A stretch of DNA of 64,000 bases from Sporosarcina psychrophila (GTDB lineage: Bacteria; Bacillota; Bacilli; Bacillales_A; Planococcaceae), in the NCBI RefSeq assembly GCF_001590685.1, contig NZ_CP014616.1, forward strand, positions 2,231,001-2,295,000, in the 5' to 3' direction. Within the stretch, counting starts at the first letter, position 1. The number at the start of each line of letters is the position of its first letter. The notes below the pieces were generated by a model. The model was not told the origin of the DNA. It was given only the letters and a program-made list of their open reading frames with translations, and did not search any database. Below, piece by piece: positions 35,703-44,005 of this stretch. The translations under genes were made by a program, and so were the position numbers.

Positions 35703-36481
35703 TGAGTACAGTCATCACGACCGCTGGCAGGCCTGATGATCAATCGCTGCAGCTAGCACTAGAAGCGTCTGAAACTCTAGGCTATCCTATTGTCGAACGT
35801 AAAAAGCAAGCGGTTTCCCGAATACAAAACACGCACAGTTCGGATGTTATTGTAGCGGGAAAAAACCGCTATGATTTGTATCGTATTGGAATGGATGAAC
35901 CGTTTTTCTTTCATCCCAATTCTGCAGCGTTTAGATTGAAAAGGCTATTGAATGGTGAAATGGATCCGTTAATTGAGATAGCTCAATTACAAGAAGATGA
36001 TTCGTTTCTCGATTGTACACTTGGGCTTGGATCCGACAGTATCATTGCTTCTTTCGTTACAGGTGAAAGCGGCAAAGTGTTGGGCGTCGAAGCAGACCCA
36101 GCTGTCGCGTTCATAACCAGACGAGGACTGCGCTCGTTCCCATCTGAGTCGGAGCAACTAGTTCAGGCCATGACTCGAATTGAGGTCGTCCAGTCGGAAG
36201 CGATTGAGTTTTTGAGCCATCAAGCTGATTCATCGTGGGATATTGTCTATATGGATCCGATGTTTCATGCACCTATTACGGAATCGTCTAATTTTACGCC
36301 GCTGCGTCAAGCTGGGGTACATAGTGTGCTGACAGATGACTGGATCAAGCAAGCACTTCGTGTATGTAAACGACGTGTTGTTGTGAAAGACCGGTTTGAT
36401 TCACCCGTATTCGAGCAATTCAATATGCAGCGAAAAATCAGACCGAATACGAAGTTTCATTTCGCTTTTATCGAAAAATGA
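35702..36481 (+). CDS. YpiP-like SAM-dependent methyltransferase (RsmJ-like)
   Basis: A 259-residue class I methyltransferase. Seen: SAM-binding LDCTLGLGSDSIIASF (motif I), VLGVEADPAVAFITRRGL, and the catalytic-type DIVYMDPMFHAP, which resembles the RsmJ rRNA guanine methyltransferase group. In B. subtilis the homologous ypiP lies beside ypjP, and the same order is found here. It starts within the brxA stop codon. A 16S rRNA target is inferred, not shown. Confidence 0.8.
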   Translation: MSTVITTAGRPDDQSLQLALEASETLGYPIVERKKQAVSRIQNTHSSDVIVAGKNRYDLYRIGMDEPFFFHPNSAAFRLKRLLNGEMDPLIEIAQLQEDDSFLDCTLGLGSDSIIASFVTGESGKVLGVEADPAVAFITRRGLRSFPSESEQLVQAMTRIEVVQSEAIEFLSHQADSSWDIVYMDPMFHAPITESSNFTPLRQAGVHSVLTDDWIKQALRVCKRRVVVKDRFDSPVFEQFNMQRKIRPNTKFHFAFIEK

Positions 36482-36521
36482 AAAACGCCGTCCTCCTCAA
36501 AATAGAGGGTGACGGCGTTTA
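36482..36521. terminator. Terminator after the methyltransferase gene
   Basis: AAAACGCCGTC and GACGGCGTTT pair around an inner CCTC/GAGG stem. It also serves the small minus-strand gene that follows. Confidence 0.85.
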
Positions 36522-36527
36522 TTGATA

Positions 36528-36605
36528 TTAGTGGGTGAAATTCAATGAGCTTAGATACACAAGCAATGCCAGCATTCCGATACCGATAAACAGATTCACA
36601 TCCAT
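36528..36605 (-). CDS. 25-residue single-pass membrane peptide
   Basis: Reading the minus strand gives a 25-residue product with the hydrophobic core LFIGIGMLALLVYLSS between short polar ends. A near-perfect AAGGAGGG ribosome site sits nine bases before the ATG, and the stop lies next to the shared terminator, so the unit is well formed despite its size. It is between the ypiP-like and ypjP genes on the opposite strand. The family was not recognised. Small single-helix proteins of this type often modulate a membrane partner. Confidence 0.6.
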   Translation of the reverse strand: MDVNLFIGIGMLALLVYLSSLNFTH

Positions 36606-36748
36606 CAGTGATACCCTCCTTCAAAAAAACATACAATTATCTTCATTTTTATTGTACAATGAAAATAAGAAAGAAGAAACCTTTTCAATACTTTTTCGTC
36701 AAATAAACTATTGTAAACAAAAATAAAAACAATTGCAGGTGAGATGTT

Positions 36749-37348
36749 ATGAAAAAGTGGTTACAAAAAACGCTCATTGTTGCCGTAGCATTATTGACAT
36801 TCGGTGCGATTTCACCGAATCATGAAATTTGGACAAACTTGCAAGACAAAGATGTTTCGAAGCACGCAGTAGGACCATCACGAAGTAATGATTATTCGAT
36901 TGGATTAGAAGACTCGTTAGTCGATGATAGTTTAGAAGATAATTCGGATTCAATAGAAGATTTATTTATCACGTCTGCGAAGAAGCTATCATACATGAAA
37001 TTTGGAACAAAAGTCGGCCCGGTAATCGCCGATGAGTTTGACAGTGTTATTTTCCCGAAAATTGAGGAAGCCATCCAATCGACACTTGCAAGTTCAGGAG
37101 ACGTACATAAACGCCGACTTGCTATCAGTGAAAAACCTGCCGGAGACTACTCAGAGAAAATTTTCAATGTATACGACCTAGAAGACAGAAAAGATCTTAT
37201 CCGTTTCCACGTACGTACTGAAAAAAGGCCAAAAGACGGCTACTACTACAATTTTCACTATCATATTGCCGCTGATGAATTTACAGCTCATTATTCAATC
37301 GGTGATATCTATTGGGCAAAAGACACACCACCGAAATGGTTATCCTAA
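36749..37348 (+). CDS. ypjP: YpjP family protein
   Basis: A 199-residue exported or membrane-anchored protein of unknown function. The N-terminus WLQKTLIVAVALLTFGAISP is signal-like, followed by an acidic linker (residues about 45-75) and a C-terminal domain with FHVRTEKRPKDGYYYNFHYH and the ending IGDIYWAKDTPPKW that characterise YpjP. Placement next to a ypiP-like methyltransferase supports the call. GCAGGTGAG precedes the ATG. Confidence 0.85.
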   Translation: MKKWLQKTLIVAVALLTFGAISPNHEIWTNLQDKDVSKHAVGPSRSNDYSIGLEDSLVDDSLEDNSDSIEDLFITSAKKLSYMKFGTKVGPVIADEFDSVIFPKIEEAIQSTLASSGDVHKRRLAISEKPAGDYSEKIFNVYDLEDRKDLIRFHVRTEKRPKDGYYYNFHYHIAADEFTAHYSIGDIYWAKDTPPKWLS

Positions 37349-37490
37349 AATTGTTGAAACGCCCGTTGAAATTACGAGCGTTTTTTATTTTGTAAACATT
37401 GATATATCAACGTTTGTGGAGTTCCAGCGAGATACATACATCAAGTGATTTTGTTAATGATAAATGAGCAAAAAACCATGTACCCCAATT

Positions 37491-37918
37491 TCACTCTTTA
37501 TCTTTTTCGAAAGAATCTAAACTGACGATTTCATCCATTAAATTAGATGCCTGAATTTCATCTTTCTCAAACGAGTGAGCATATGTTTTATAAATCGTTT
37601 CGGGGGTATCTCCCACTAGTGCTGCAACAGTGGAAATCGGTATGTTATTTGATAACTGGATCGTAACGAATGTATGCCTAAAATAATGGGGTGTGAAGTG
37701 GGTAATTTTTTCTTTTTCGCATATCAAGTCGATCACACGCTTCATGTACCGTTCTCCAAGGGGTTCTCCGGCGTAAGTAATGAAAATACATAGCCAAGCG
37801 GGTTCCGGGACTGGTAAGGCGCCATAGACTGCTCATGCCACTCTTTGTAAACAAGTAAAAGATTATTGATATTTTCACTCATGGGAAACTCTCGGTAACT
37901 GTTCTTAGTATTCGGGCT
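37491..37918 (-). pseudogene. Tyrosine recombinase (phage integrase) C-terminal remnant, frameshifted
   Basis: The minus strand encodes the C-terminal catalytic part of a phage integrase in two frames. The first piece reads SPNTKNSYREFPMSENI then EQSMAPYQSRNPLGYVF; after a one-base shift near 37781-37790 it continues FITYAGEPLGERYMKRVIDL, the box II motif HYFRHTFVTIQLS, and the nucleophile Tyr in TIYKTYAHSF. The N-terminal DNA-binding half is absent: upstream, the sequence switches to unrelated phage-like DNA at about 37920. It marks one end of a decayed prophage. Confidence 0.85.
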
Positions 37919-38065
37919 CCTTGTCCCGAAGCGATTTACGCAGGAAATGGTCGAAGAGAAATTCGGCTACAACGCTGAATCCTTTACTGAGTATGACTAG
38001 TCACCGGAAGGAGCTGTGCAATTGCTCCTTTCGGAACTTGGCGAAGAGGAGGCGATGACGGCATG
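37919..38065 (+). pseudogene. Phage protein remnant with in-frame TAG
   Basis: The plus strand reads LVPKRFTQEMVEEKFGYNAE and FTEYD, then TAG, then SPEGAVQLLLSELGEEEAM and TGA in the same frame. There is no start or upstream part; the first residues abut the integrase fragment. It looks like the C-terminus of a phage structural or assembly protein with a nonsense mutation. Confidence 0.45.
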
Positions 38066-38212
38066 AAGCAAATGCAGTGGGAGGCTATGCGAGTCGAGAA
38101 TGGCCGTAACGGGGAACTGTTGTCTGAAATCGGTCGGTCGAAGGCTGCTTTTGATAAACGAGAGAAAAATGTAATGTATTATGTGGTTATGCGGCGGAGG
38201 AATACGTTATAA
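38063..38212 (+). CDS. Small phage-type hypothetical protein
   Basis: A 49-residue basic protein (MKQMQWEAMRVENGRNGELL then a Lys/Arg-rich tail ending MRRRNTL). GGAGG lies twelve bases before the ATG, and the start overlaps the end of the preceding remnant, a typical phage gene junction. No family recognised. Confidence 0.45.
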   Translation: MKQMQWEAMRVENGRNGELLSEIGRSKAAFDKREKNVMYYVVMRRRNTL

Positions 38213-38254
38213 ACGGAGTGTGGGGTTGTTGTATCAGTGGGAGGGATGGAAGTT

Positions 38255-38362
38255 ATGACGACAATGATTACTGCGTTTGAAGGCCGGGCATTTATTATTT
38301 CTGCCTTGTTACTCGCGTTAGGGATTTATTATATTGGTCGGATGCACGGTCGGGCAAATTAA
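38255..38362 (+). CDS. Small membrane peptide in prophage remnant
   Basis: A 35-residue product with one hydrophobic helix (FIISALLLALGIYYIG) and a basic end. The ATG at 38255 is favoured because GGGAGG lies about nine bases upstream. Possibly a phage accessory membrane peptide; unknown. Confidence 0.4.
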   Translation: MTTMITAFEGRAFIISALLLALGIYYIGRMHGRAN

Positions 38363-38398
38363 CGGGCTGGGTTCAAAATCCGATATAAATTAAAAAAA

Positions 38399-38419
38399 GA
38401 AAGAGTAAGTTACTCTTTC
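38399..38419 (-). terminator. Terminator after MmcQ/YjbR gene
   Basis: GAAAGAGTAA pairs with TTACTCTTTC, and the minus strand continues with a run of T residues, 45 bases past the gene end. Confidence 0.7.
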
Positions 38420-38462
38420 AATTGGAAAACAAAAATAATAGCACTAAAGATGTTGTTAAAAA

Positions 38463-38822
38463 CTACTTGGAAATAATTTGGTTTTGGACTTTTTTAGTTA
38501 GTTTTTGAAAAACTAAATTATAGGAATGAAGAATTAGATTTTCTAATAGATCGTTGGATAGATTTGAATCAAAATAAATAGAGTTCCAGTGTGTTTTATT
38601 CATATAATGCCCAGGAATAATACCTTGATATGTTTCTCTCAACTCTTCAGCACGAGTAGGTTCGCACTTTAAAGTGATAATTGGCTTTCTTTGAGAGTCT
38701 CCTCCCATCATAGCAAACATCTTCCCGCCAACATGATAACGATCTGCTTGCCAGTCTACTTGGTAATCATGTGTCGTTCCGGGTAGTGTCTGACAAAATA
38801 ATTGAAGTCTAGCTTTATCCAT
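38463..38822 (-). CDS. MmcQ/YjbR family protein
   Basis: A 119-residue CyaY-like-fold protein often annotated as DNA-binding, role unknown. Seen: an N-terminal CQTLPGTTHDYQVDWQADRY, KMFAMMGGD, ITLKCEPTRAEELRETYQGI and PGHYMNKTHWNSIYFD, in the order typical of the family. AAAAGGAGAC precedes the ATG. It is a monocistronic gene lying inside the accessory island and looks intact, so it may be a cargo gene rather than phage. Confidence 0.85.
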   Translation of the reverse strand: MDKARLQLFCQTLPGTTHDYQVDWQADRYHVGGKMFAMMGGDSQRKPIITLKCEPTRAEELRETYQGIIPGHYMNKTHWNSIYFDSNLSNDLLENLILHSYNLVFQKLTKKVQNQIISK

Positions 38823-38983
38823 TTTTAAGTCTCCTTTTATAAAACGGTCACTAAATACACACGTTCGATTACATTTATTATAATCAATAACCTATGTATT
38901 TCAATAACATTATTGTAAATGCGGCTTTACTTGTAATAAAACATGAAAAAATTATGCGTAGTTCAAACAAAAAGCGAAGGAAT

Positions 38984-39021
38984 AAAAAGACCACTGATTA
39001 AAAATAATCAGTGGTCTTTAT
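38984..39021. terminator. Bidirectional terminator
   Basis: AAAGACCACTGATT pairs with AATCAGTGGTCTTT around AAAAAT. It lies past the minus-strand ferritin-like gene. Confidence 0.85.
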
Positions 39022-39119
39022 CACAGTCATCTTGTGATATAGCAACAGTATTGGTGAACAAGAAAAACATTAAACGTAGAAGTTTTTGGCAATAGACATA
39101 ATGATCGATTTTGGCTTTG

Positions 39120-39545
39120 TTAATAATTATTCATAAAATATAAAAACCAAACGGCATGATTTTGTTCGTCAGCTGAGGCCCGTGTAAAAGCGTCTCTAAT
39201 AACTGGGTTATCGGTATTTCTTGAAATATCGTGATAGAAGTCAACGGTTTCCTGTTCATCTATAAATGCAGCGAGTACCCCACTTCTATAATCGCCAGGA
39301 CATTGTTTTGTGATTTGAGGAGAAGGTTTTTTTCCTGTTAAAGAAATATAAAGATGCCAAAAGGTTTCGTAGTGTCTGATTTCATCACTTCTAATTTCAA
39401 GAATGCGTTTTTTTATTTCGTTGTTTGGAGCCTGGTTCGCTAATAGTTCATAGCAGTAAATTGCTGTGTACTCACCATTAATTGCTTTCGAAATATCATT
39501 TAGAACTTCTTTATTTGGGGAAGATTGCATGGAACTTTGATTCAT
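39120..39545 (-). CDS. Ferritin-like di-iron protein
   Basis: A 141-residue four-helix-bundle protein. The metal ligands appear in order: Glu in INGEYTAIYCYE, the E-x-x-H in RSDEIRHYETF, Glu in DEQETVDFYHD, and the second E-x-x-H in SADEQNHAVWFLY. This is the rubrerythrin/ferritin-like pattern, without a rubredoxin domain. A ferroxidase or peroxide role is likely, possibly spore-associated. The ribosome site is weak (GAGCTGA), so an alternative start five codons in is possible. Single gene. Confidence 0.82.
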   Translation of the reverse strand: MNQSSMQSSPNKEVLNDISKAINGEYTAIYCYELLANQAPNNEIKKRILEIRSDEIRHYETFWHLYISLTGKKPSPQITKQCPGDYRSGVLAAFIDEQETVDFYHDISRNTDNPVIRDAFTRASADEQNHAVWFLYFMNNY

Positions 39546-39661
39546 TTTGTAATCAGCTCATTTTCTCAGTGTATGAGTAAGACTAAAAATATGGACCTTG
39601 TCTTATGGGAGTGAAAGATTTATTCATAGATGAACAAAGTGATTATTGATTGCTCAAAAAA

Positions 39662-39895
39662 TCAGGATTTAATTTTTGATAATTCACTTGTCAAGACGTC
39701 AATTTGTTTTTGCATCTTTTGGAATTTCTGATCTTGTTCTTTTTGATCTTGTTGTTGCTGGACATCATCGAGTATTGATTCTTCTAATGACATAATTGCT
39801 GCAATGGTTGAAATAGCATCACCAATTGTGGAAATCGCTGATCCCACAACGGCGAGTTTATCACTAAGATGATCTTCAAGATTATTTGGATTCAA
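39662..39895 (-). CDS. Small coiled-coil protein of an unnamed family, paralog 2
   Basis: A 77-residue product. The core VVGSAISTIGDAISTIAAIM, then SLEESILDDVQQQQDQKEQ, then a coiled coil KFQKMQKQIDVLTSELSKI, aligns by eye with the protein at 15476-15805 (same GSAIST-GD spacing, EES and QQQQ). The start is TTG at 39893-39895, because GGAGG precedes it by eight bases while the ATG at 39910 has no ribosome site. There is no signal or membrane helix. It is single, with no partner gene. Function unknown. Confidence 0.65.
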   Translation of the reverse strand: MNPNNLEDHLSDKLAVVGSAISTIGDAISTIAAIMSLEESILDDVQQQQDQKEQDQKFQKMQKQIDVLTSELSKIKS

Positions 39896-40037
39896 TTTTT
39901 TCGCCTCCATAACTTAGTCATTTTAAAAGAGCTTCATTGTAATTTAATGCATTAAATTACCTTTGGTGCGGATTTAAAACGAAAGTAAAATAATCAGCAG
40001 TATGGTATGCCAAACATTTTGTGAAGGAGGGATAGTA

Positions 40038-40277
40038 GTGGTGCAGAAACTCACTATTTTTGATACGGTGCCAACAATAGCGTTTGGGCTTGGTGACATG
40101 GTTGAACTCGTCGTCAATGTGGAGAAGAAAGAGGTTGAGGATTATTACTATCTCAAATCGCATGAGGGACGGGTTATAAAGGTTTTGCCCAGACAGCCGT
40201 ACGAGGTTTGGTTTACGAAGTCTAATCGGATTGGGATATTTCGGCATGGTGAATTGAAGAGGAGGAATTATGGATGA
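40038..40277 (+). CDS. Small hypothetical protein, phage-like
   Basis: A 79-residue protein with beta-rich pattern (FGLGDMVELVVNVEKKEVED, YYYLKSHEGRVIKVLPR, EVWFTKSNRIGIFRHGELKR). It reads like a small phage or SH3-like domain protein. The GTG start at 40038 is chosen because GAAGGAGGG precedes it by six bases. The family was not recognised. Confidence 0.55.
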   Translation: MVQKLTIFDTVPTIAFGLGDMVELVVNVEKKEVEDYYYLKSHEGRVIKVLPRQPYEVWFTKSNRIGIFRHGELKRRNYG

Positions 40278-40278
40278 T

Positions 40279-40449
40279 TCATAAATCTTTATTTCTCAAC
40301 CGTTCGTATTCATTTAATAATAAATCAAGCAATTGGCTTGTTTCAACGACTATTGGGTCAGATAGAGCTTTCTCCTTAGCTAGTTTGTTGAGTTGCTTTC
40401 TTACTATTTCAATTTGATTGTCCATATCTTCAAGTTTTTTATTGGTCAT
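40279..40449 (-). CDS. Spo0E-like aspartyl-phosphate phosphatase
   Basis: A 56-residue two-helix protein. The family signature is the second helix with SQLLDLLLNEYERL (the S-Q-x-L-D motif, whose Asp is needed to dephosphorylate Spo0A~P). The first helix is NQIEIVRKQLNKLAKEKAL. The start at 40449 is decided by GGGAGGT before it; 20 more codons are open upstream. It would lower sporulation by removing phosphate from Spo0A, which fits a spore-former. Whether it acts on Spo0A itself is inferred. Confidence 0.82.
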   Translation of the reverse strand: MTNKKLEDMDNQIEIVRKQLNKLAKEKALSDPIVVETSQLLDLLLNEYERLRNKDL

Positions 40450-40653
40450 GTTTGTACCTCCCGATTTTATCTTAGTATCTATAACGAAGGTAGAAAATAT
40501 ACATGTCAATAAAATTTCAAAAGTGCTTTATTTTCATATTAATTTAGATTTTTACCAATAATAAAATAAAAATCAGGTGTAATTGATGACTACTTCTAAA
40601 TTATTATTGGATCAAAATTCATTTGTCATATGACTCAGAAAGAGTGGAGAAGG

Positions 40654-40941
40654 ATGAACAACGACCATGAACGTGAAAAGTTTAAAAGATTGATGGAGAG
40701 CTTTTCGATCGCTGAGTGTGCGAATGCTTTAGGGGAAATGGGGAAAATCAACTCTCGAAAACTTATGGCTGAGATGTCGGAAGGATCCAAGATATTCCGT
40801 CAATATTTGGAACATCATCCGAGTATTGAAACGGATATCACGGACGAGGACATGTTGTTGTTACAGACTGATATGGCGCTTGATGCGGGGGATATGGAGC
40901 ATTTAAGGGGTGCGTGCGAGCGATATAACCTCTCTTACTAG
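40654..40941 (+). CDS. Hypothetical protein with an IDEAL-like C-terminus
   Basis: A 95-residue acidic protein. The end ITDEDMLLLQTDMALDAGD then a short helix resembles the IDEAL domain (a short helical motif, L-x-x-x-ID-x-ALD-x-x-D, of Bacillales regulatory proteins such as ComK-degradation partners). The N-terminal 50 residues (FKRLMESFSIAECANALGEM) are unassigned. The start is uncertain: ATG 40654 has GGAGAAGG close before it, and ATG 40630 is eight codons earlier without a site. Phage origin is also possible. Confidence 0.5.
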   Translation: MNNDHEREKFKRLMESFSIAECANALGEMGKINSRKLMAEMSEGSKIFRQYLEHHPSIETDITDEDMLLLQTDMALDAGDMEHLRGACERYNLSY

Positions 40942-41111
40942 CCCCGATACATACGAGAGATAAATAGAGGGTTTCCCCTTTTTATGACGAATGATGTCAT
41001 GTGGAGGGGTTATATATTGAGGGAATAAATAGCTGTTTATTCCAAGTGTTAGTAATGCATGTTAATAAATTTTTGGACAAATATAATTAAATGAGTAAGG
41101 TTGTGATTCTA

Positions 41112-41690
41112 ATGAGTAATGAAATTCCGTTTAGTAGATGTAGTTGGGCTGAAACGAATACAACTGAAAGAGAATATCATGATAATGAGTGGGGGGTTCC
41201 CGTTCATGACGAAAATAAACTGTTTGAGCTACTTATTTTAGAAGGTAAACAGGCGGGCTTAAGCTGGATAACGATTCTGAAAAAACGGGAAACTATAAAT
41301 GAGGCATTTGATTTTTTTGATCCTAAGATAATCGTGAAGTATGATCAAGACAAGATAGATGAACTTTTGAGTAATACAGGTATTATCAGGAATAAGTTAA
41401 AGGTTAATGCTGTCATTACAAATGCTAATGCGTATTTATCATTAATTGATGAATATGGGAGCTTAGATTCTTTTCTATGGAAGTACGTGAATCATGAGCC
41501 GATTAAAAATAAATGGACTAAAATATCGGATGTTCCTGCGTCAACGGAATTATCAGATCTGATCAGCAAGGACTTAAAAAAACTAGGATTCAAATTTGTA
41601 GGCTCTACAACCATTTATGCATACATGCAGGCAATAGGAATGGTTAATGATCATCTTGTAGAATGTTATCGACACTCGATGTTGAACTAA
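41112..41690 (+). CDS. tag: DNA-3-methyladenine glycosylase I
   Basis: A 192-residue base-excision repair enzyme that removes 3-methyladenine. Seen: the N-terminal zinc/base-pocket segment RCSWAETN and YHDNEWGVPVHDE, LFELLILEGKQAGLSWITIL (helix-hairpin-helix), IIRNKLKVNAVITNANAYL, and the final FVGSTTIYAYMQAIGMVNDH then a Cys-containing ending that contributes to the zinc site. The ATG at 41112 is preferred over 41091 because AAGG lies upstream and the family begins near RCSW. It is intact, although surrounded by phage debris. Confidence 0.9.
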   Translation: MSNEIPFSRCSWAETNTTEREYHDNEWGVPVHDENKLFELLILEGKQAGLSWITILKKRETINEAFDFFDPKIIVKYDQDKIDELLSNTGIIRNKLKVNAVITNANAYLSLIDEYGSLDSFLWKYVNHEPIKNKWTKISDVPASTELSDLISKDLKKLGFKFVGSTTIYAYMQAIGMVNDHLVECYRHSMLN

Positions 41691-41703
41691 TCCATCTACT
41701 TTC

Positions 41704-41724
41704 GCACCCGTCGTGGTGCTTTTT
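41704..41724 (+). terminator. Terminator after tag
   Basis: GCACC/GGTGC stem with CGTCGT loop, followed by TTTTT. Confidence 0.75.
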
Positions 41725-41756
41725 CTATGCCAAAAATAACGGAGGTGGACGGTGAT

Positions 41757-42601
41757 GTGCCAAACTGGGAAGAGATACAGAAAGAGTGGGAAACAAGTGA
41801 AATATCATTCAATGATTTAGCGGAAAGCATGGCGTGAAAGATTCCACCATTCGCAGTAGAAAGAATCGAGAAAAATAGTCAAGAGGAAACGTGAAGCGCG
41901 ACGCAACGAAAAAGGTAGCAAAAGAAGTCTTTGTCGAGACGGATGATTTAACCGATAAGCAGAGGCTTTTTTGTATTTACTACATTAAGAGCTTTAACGC
42001 GACAATGGCAGCTATCAAGGGTGGGTATGCAAGAAATAGTGCTCACGTCGATGGAAGTCGGTTGCTTAGAAATGTTAAGGTGGCAGTCGAAGTCAGAAGA
42101 CTGAAAGGTGAAATGCACCAGGAAGTCTTCATTATCGCGATGGATGTGTTGAATAAGTACATTCAAATAGCCTTTGCAGACATAACAGACTTTGTTGAGT
42201 TCGGAAGTATCGAGATGGAACAACGGCATTCGAAAACGGGCAAGGTTATGTTGGATGCTAATTTCAAACCGATCACCTATAAGATGAGTCATCTTGATTT
42301 CAAGAATGACGATGAAGTGGATGGAACTATAATCAGTGAAGTTAAGCAAGGTAAGGATGGAGTATCTATCAAGCTCGCTAGTCGAGAAAAAGCAATGGAC
42401 TTCCTATCCAAACATTTCGATATGCTACCAGACCACTTCAAACGTCAACTTGAACAAGAAAAATTGAAAATAGCTCATGCAAAAGCATTCGGTAACGAGG
42501 ATCCTGAACAGTACGAAGATGATGGATTTAACGAAGCACTAGATGCGACAAGGTTGGAGGTGTGGGGCGATGTCGAAAACCCAACCGAAAGCGACGATTA
42601 A
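41757..42601 (+). pseudogene. Phage terminase small subunit, decayed (frameshift and amber stop)
   Basis: The N-terminal part reads VPNWEEIQKEWETSEISFND and stops at 41835-41837. One frame over, EKHGVKDSTIRSRKNREK continues the helix-turn-helix and is stopped by TAG at 41876-41878 (probably a former TGG). Then the 236-residue open frame from 41891 encodes the Terminase_2 core LTDKQRLFCIYYIKSFNAT and GGYARNSAHVDGSRLLRN. Both lesions lie in the DNA-binding domain, so packaging function is lost. A trimmed protein from GTG 41891 could still be made. This is the clearest phage marker of the island. Confidence 0.85.
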
Positions 42602-42680
42602 GTATTTCGCGTTCCTCACGGAGATTTATCAGGTTCCGGAGGCTGAATATTTGGCCGAGCAGGTTGAGCCAGGAAAGTAA
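42570..42680 (+). CDS. Short phage-remnant ORF (possible terL start fused to another gene)
   Basis: A 36-residue product (MSKTQPKATIKYFAFLTEIY, then an acidic end) with GGAGGTG upstream and its start overlapping the terminase small subunit end. The position is that of the terminase large subunit, but only the first few residues could belong to it. A deletion probably joined it to the end of another gene. Confidence 0.4.
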   Translation: MSKTQPKATIKYFAFLTEIYQVPEAEYLAEQVEPGK

Positions 42681-42732
42681 ATGAAGGATTATTCCTCCTT
42701 TTGTAGAATTGTGGGTTAAGGGGGGGATTTAT

Positions 42733-43413
42733 ATGTTTTGGAAAAGTAAAAATAAAAAAGAGGAACGCATAATAAATATAAAATTCGAGAATAGCATGTT
42801 GATGGCTAAAAATATAATAAACGAAAATACAAATATATCGTTAGATGACTCCGAGCATCCCATTTACCGTGCAATTCATATTTTTGCTTTTTCAATACAG
42901 TCTAGATTGTTGCAACCTATTATGACAACTGTAGAGTATGATATTCCTAAAATAGATAATCTTTTTTATCCACCTTATCATGTTTTAAAAGAGAATAACA
43001 TTCCATTAGAAATTTACGAAGATAGTCAAAATACAACTTCTGTAATGCTTGATTTTAGTAAGGATGTTGTGTTTAGTATTCCGTGGTCTCCGAGAAGATT
43101 CATTGGAGCTATTTCTAATATTAGTAGGGAAGAATGGTTATATCATGAATTAAATCATAGAGCAGTATTTATAGAGCCGTTTAAAATAGGATTGATTGAG
43201 AATGGATTTCACTCTGGAAGCGTAGGTATACTTAACAGAAAAGGAGTATTACCTGCTGAAAAGTTGAAAATGCATTGTCTGTATGATTGGATTGAAACTG
43301 ACGGAGTGTATTTTTACAAAAAAGACTCTAGAAAAAAACTATGTGAGGTACAGTCCTTCGAAGAGGCTGTAATATTTGAGATTGGTAGATTGATTATTAA
43401 TCATACAAGATGA
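42733..43413 (+). CDS. Hypothetical AT-rich protein
   Basis: A 226-residue soluble protein without recognised family. Features: an Asn/Ile-rich N-terminus, a central region PWSPRRFIGAISNISREEWL, HELNHRAVFIEPFKIGLIEN, and a helical end. Composition is more AT-rich than the flanking core genes, which suggests horizontal origin. The start is ATG 42733, preceded by GGGGGGGAT; the frame extends eight codons upstream. It lies between two phage relics and could be a morphogenetic or defence cargo gene. Confidence 0.55.
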   Translation: MFWKSKNKKEERIINIKFENSMLMAKNIINENTNISLDDSEHPIYRAIHIFAFSIQSRLLQPIMTTVEYDIPKIDNLFYPPYHVLKENNIPLEIYEDSQNTTSVMLDFSKDVVFSIPWSPRRFIGAISNISREEWLYHELNHRAVFIEPFKIGLIENGFHSGSVGILNRKGVLPAEKLKMHCLYDWIETDGVYFYKKDSRKKLCEVQSFEEAVIFEIGRLIINHTR

Positions 43414-43472
43414 ATTCAGCATGTTTCTGTTATTCACTTTCGGACTATTATGCGTCGTAGTGAAATAGACAG

Positions 43473-43872
43473 GTGAATATAAAAGTACCATACGCCATGA
43501 AACCAGAGTATGTGACCATCCACAATACGTACAATGATGCGACGGCAGCTAATGAGATTGCTTACATGACAAGGAATGCAACCGTTGTAGGTTATCGCGT
43601 CGCAATCGATGACAAGCACGTTGTACAAGCTATCCCATTTACACGCTACTATCTATCATGCAGGGGATGGACAAGGCAAAGGTAATCGAGCATCTATCGG
43701 TATTGAAATCTGTTACTCACAATCAGCCGGTCCAAAGTATGTTTATGCGGAAGCGAATGCCGTCGACTATAATCTTAAATTAAAAGCGGTACTTCCACAG
43801 ATTAGATTATGGATGAGCAGCTTTTTTTATTTGTCAAATTCCAGAGGTATTCAAATGAATAAGAACGAATAG
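43473..43872 (+). pseudogene. Phage N-acetylmuramoyl-L-alanine amidase (Amidase_2), frameshifted
   Basis: The first frame reads MKPEYVTIHNTYNDATAANE (zinc His) and GYRVAIDDKHVVQAIPFTR; the continuation is in another frame: YHAGDGQGKGNRASIGIEIC, with the second zinc-ligand region, then AEANAVDYNLKLK. The shift lies near 43640-43665. A few N-terminal residues also appear lost by deletion, and the C-terminal wall-binding part is gone. A 15-codon hydrophobic ORF (MFLLFTFGLLCVVVK, 43421-43468) just upstream may be the tail of a former holin. Confidence 0.8.
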
Positions 43873-44005
43873 AGAATAATGCACTGTTTTTGTTTAACCA
43901 ACACAGCAGTTAAGTGGAAGAAGAAAAGCTATACATAGTCAATTAGTTAAACAGAGGGCGGATTTTGGATATTATCGAAGCTTAGAAAAGGGAGGATATC
44001 GTAAA

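Noticed and set aside
36535..36726. 63-codon plus-strand frame before ypjP
   Set aside because: Random-looking, overlapped by the better supported minus-strand 25-residue ORF.
39957..40247. 96-codon minus-strand frame
   Set aside because: Opposite to a better supported plus-strand small gene with a good ribosome site; His-rich random composition.
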